A stretch of DNA of 64,000 nt from Prevotella sp. (GTDB lineage: Bacteria > Bacteroidota > Bacteroidia > Bacteroidales > Bacteroidaceae): the NCBI GenBank assembly GCA_017428055.1, contig JAFRRN010000099.1:1-64000 (forward strand). The letters are read 5' to 3'. Shown here piece after piece: positions 63,699-64,000 of the stretch; position 1 is the stretch's first letter, and every line of letters starts with the position of its first letter. Below the pieces are notes generated by a model that searched no databases, was not told the origin of the DNA, and worked only from the letters and a program-made list of their open reading frames with translations. The translations under genes and the position numbers were made by a program.

Positions 63699-64000
63699 TT
63701 ATTTGGGATTAAATCGTAAAGTGTTCTCTTCTTCAATGGTCACCTTGTCCTCGTCGAGCATCGAGGCATCCAAACCGAAGGTCTCGATGAAGAACTTGTA
63801 TACGGCATTGCGCTTATTGGGACCGAAGTCATGCCGCTCATCGGGCAGGTGGATGTTGGAAACATTCTCCTTCGCACCATAAAAGCCATAGATGCGTTGC
63901 AAGAATGGAAACTCTAATTCGGGCGTTGTCGATGTCCAGTCGCCCCCGTCGCTGACCACCATCATCGGCTTCGGCGCGAAGGTGGCGGCGAGCTCGGGAT
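63699..64000 (-). CDS. Alpha/beta-hydrolase, probable carbohydrate esterase (N-terminus beyond the window)
   Basis: The C-terminal 100 residues of a gene that remains open to the window edge, so the start lies to the right of base 64000. It reads [21 protein letters not shown], then [20 protein letters not shown] and [26 protein letters not shown], the end of acetyl-esterase/dienelactone-type alpha/beta hydrolases; the histidine in ERHDFG would be the catalytic one, and DGGDWT carries the acid. It is first in view of the glycosidase operon and may remove acetyl or methyl groups from pectin. Substrate inferred from the neighbours only. Confidence 0.75.
   Translation of the reverse strand, partial: PELAATFAPKPMMVVSDGGDWTSTTPELEFPFLQRIYGFYGAKENVSNIHLPDERHDFGPNKRNAVYKFFIETFGLDASMLDEDKVTIEEENTLRFNPK

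Overview
The window looks like a chromosomal segment of a Bacteroidales bacterium, most likely Prevotella or a close relative. The reasons are: repeated promoter boxes of the Bacteroidetes type (TAnnTTTG); a eukaryote-like GT3 glycogen synthase beside an alpha-glucan phosphorylase; the rpmB-rpmG-DUF4295 trio; BspA-like leucine-rich surface protein; several secreted proteins ending in a GIYIVNGKK-type sorting tail; and a run of pectin-directed glycoside hydrolases. No rRNA, tRNA, CRISPR array, transposase or phage gene was recognised.

Layout. 0.3-9.5 kb: small membrane protein, WbuC-like cupin/GNAT pair (minus), mazG, a lipocalin-like protein with rnz, a secreted mini-protein with an L,D-transpeptidase, an ECF sigma factor with an anti-sigma-like membrane protein and a Spy-like periplasmic protein, truA and an EamA transporter. 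9.6-15.3 kb: uvrA with a GT2 glycosyltransferase, a repeat-filled gap, a YycJ-like metallo-hydrolase and a lipoprotein. 15.3-22.3 kb is accessory: a MNT/HEPN pair, an AAA/DUF4143 ATPase preceded by three precisely spaced 14-bp repeats, a 1233-residue secreted protein with a small acidic partner gene, and a second pair (MntA/HepT). 22.4-29.1 kb is housekeeping: L28, L33, DUF4295, glycogen synthase, phosphorylase, and a GHL10 lipoprotein. 29.1-32.6 kb carries a single-chain MmeI-like restriction-modification enzyme followed by vsr. 33.4-38.6 kb holds a dockerin-like protein, a 1362-residue LRR surface protein and another small acidic partner gene. 38.8-44.8 kb: ftsY, rimO, an HU protein, a membrane-anchored HU fusion, lepA and a Crp/Fnr regulator. 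44.8-53.3 kb: a dockerin-bearing pectate lyase, the hybrid malic enzyme, a parallel beta-helix surface protein and a flavodoxin lipoprotein. 53.5-64 kb (minus): GH2, a GH78-propeller fusion, a GH140-like protein, GH95 and a truncated esterase, tightly packed as one operon that enters from beyond the right edge.

How the genes fit together. The right end is part of a polysaccharide utilisation locus. Rhamnosidase, GH140-like, GH95 and GH2 activities together suggest complex pectin such as rhamnogalacturonan II, and the pectate lyase and beta-helix protein nearby fit the same diet. SusC/SusD-like genes are not in view and may lie upstream, beyond base 64000.

The most unusual items are: a dispersed element of about 263 bp present twice in opposite orientation, with a palindromic end and a small open frame conserved between copies; two large secreted proteins each followed directly by a small acidic gene that has a Shine-Dalgarno-like site; 33-bp-spaced repeats over the promoter of the DUF4143 ATPase; three tracts of 8-bp tandem repeats inside the GH2 coding sequence; and a Vsr nuclease paired with what looks like an adenine methyltransferase rather than a cytosine one.
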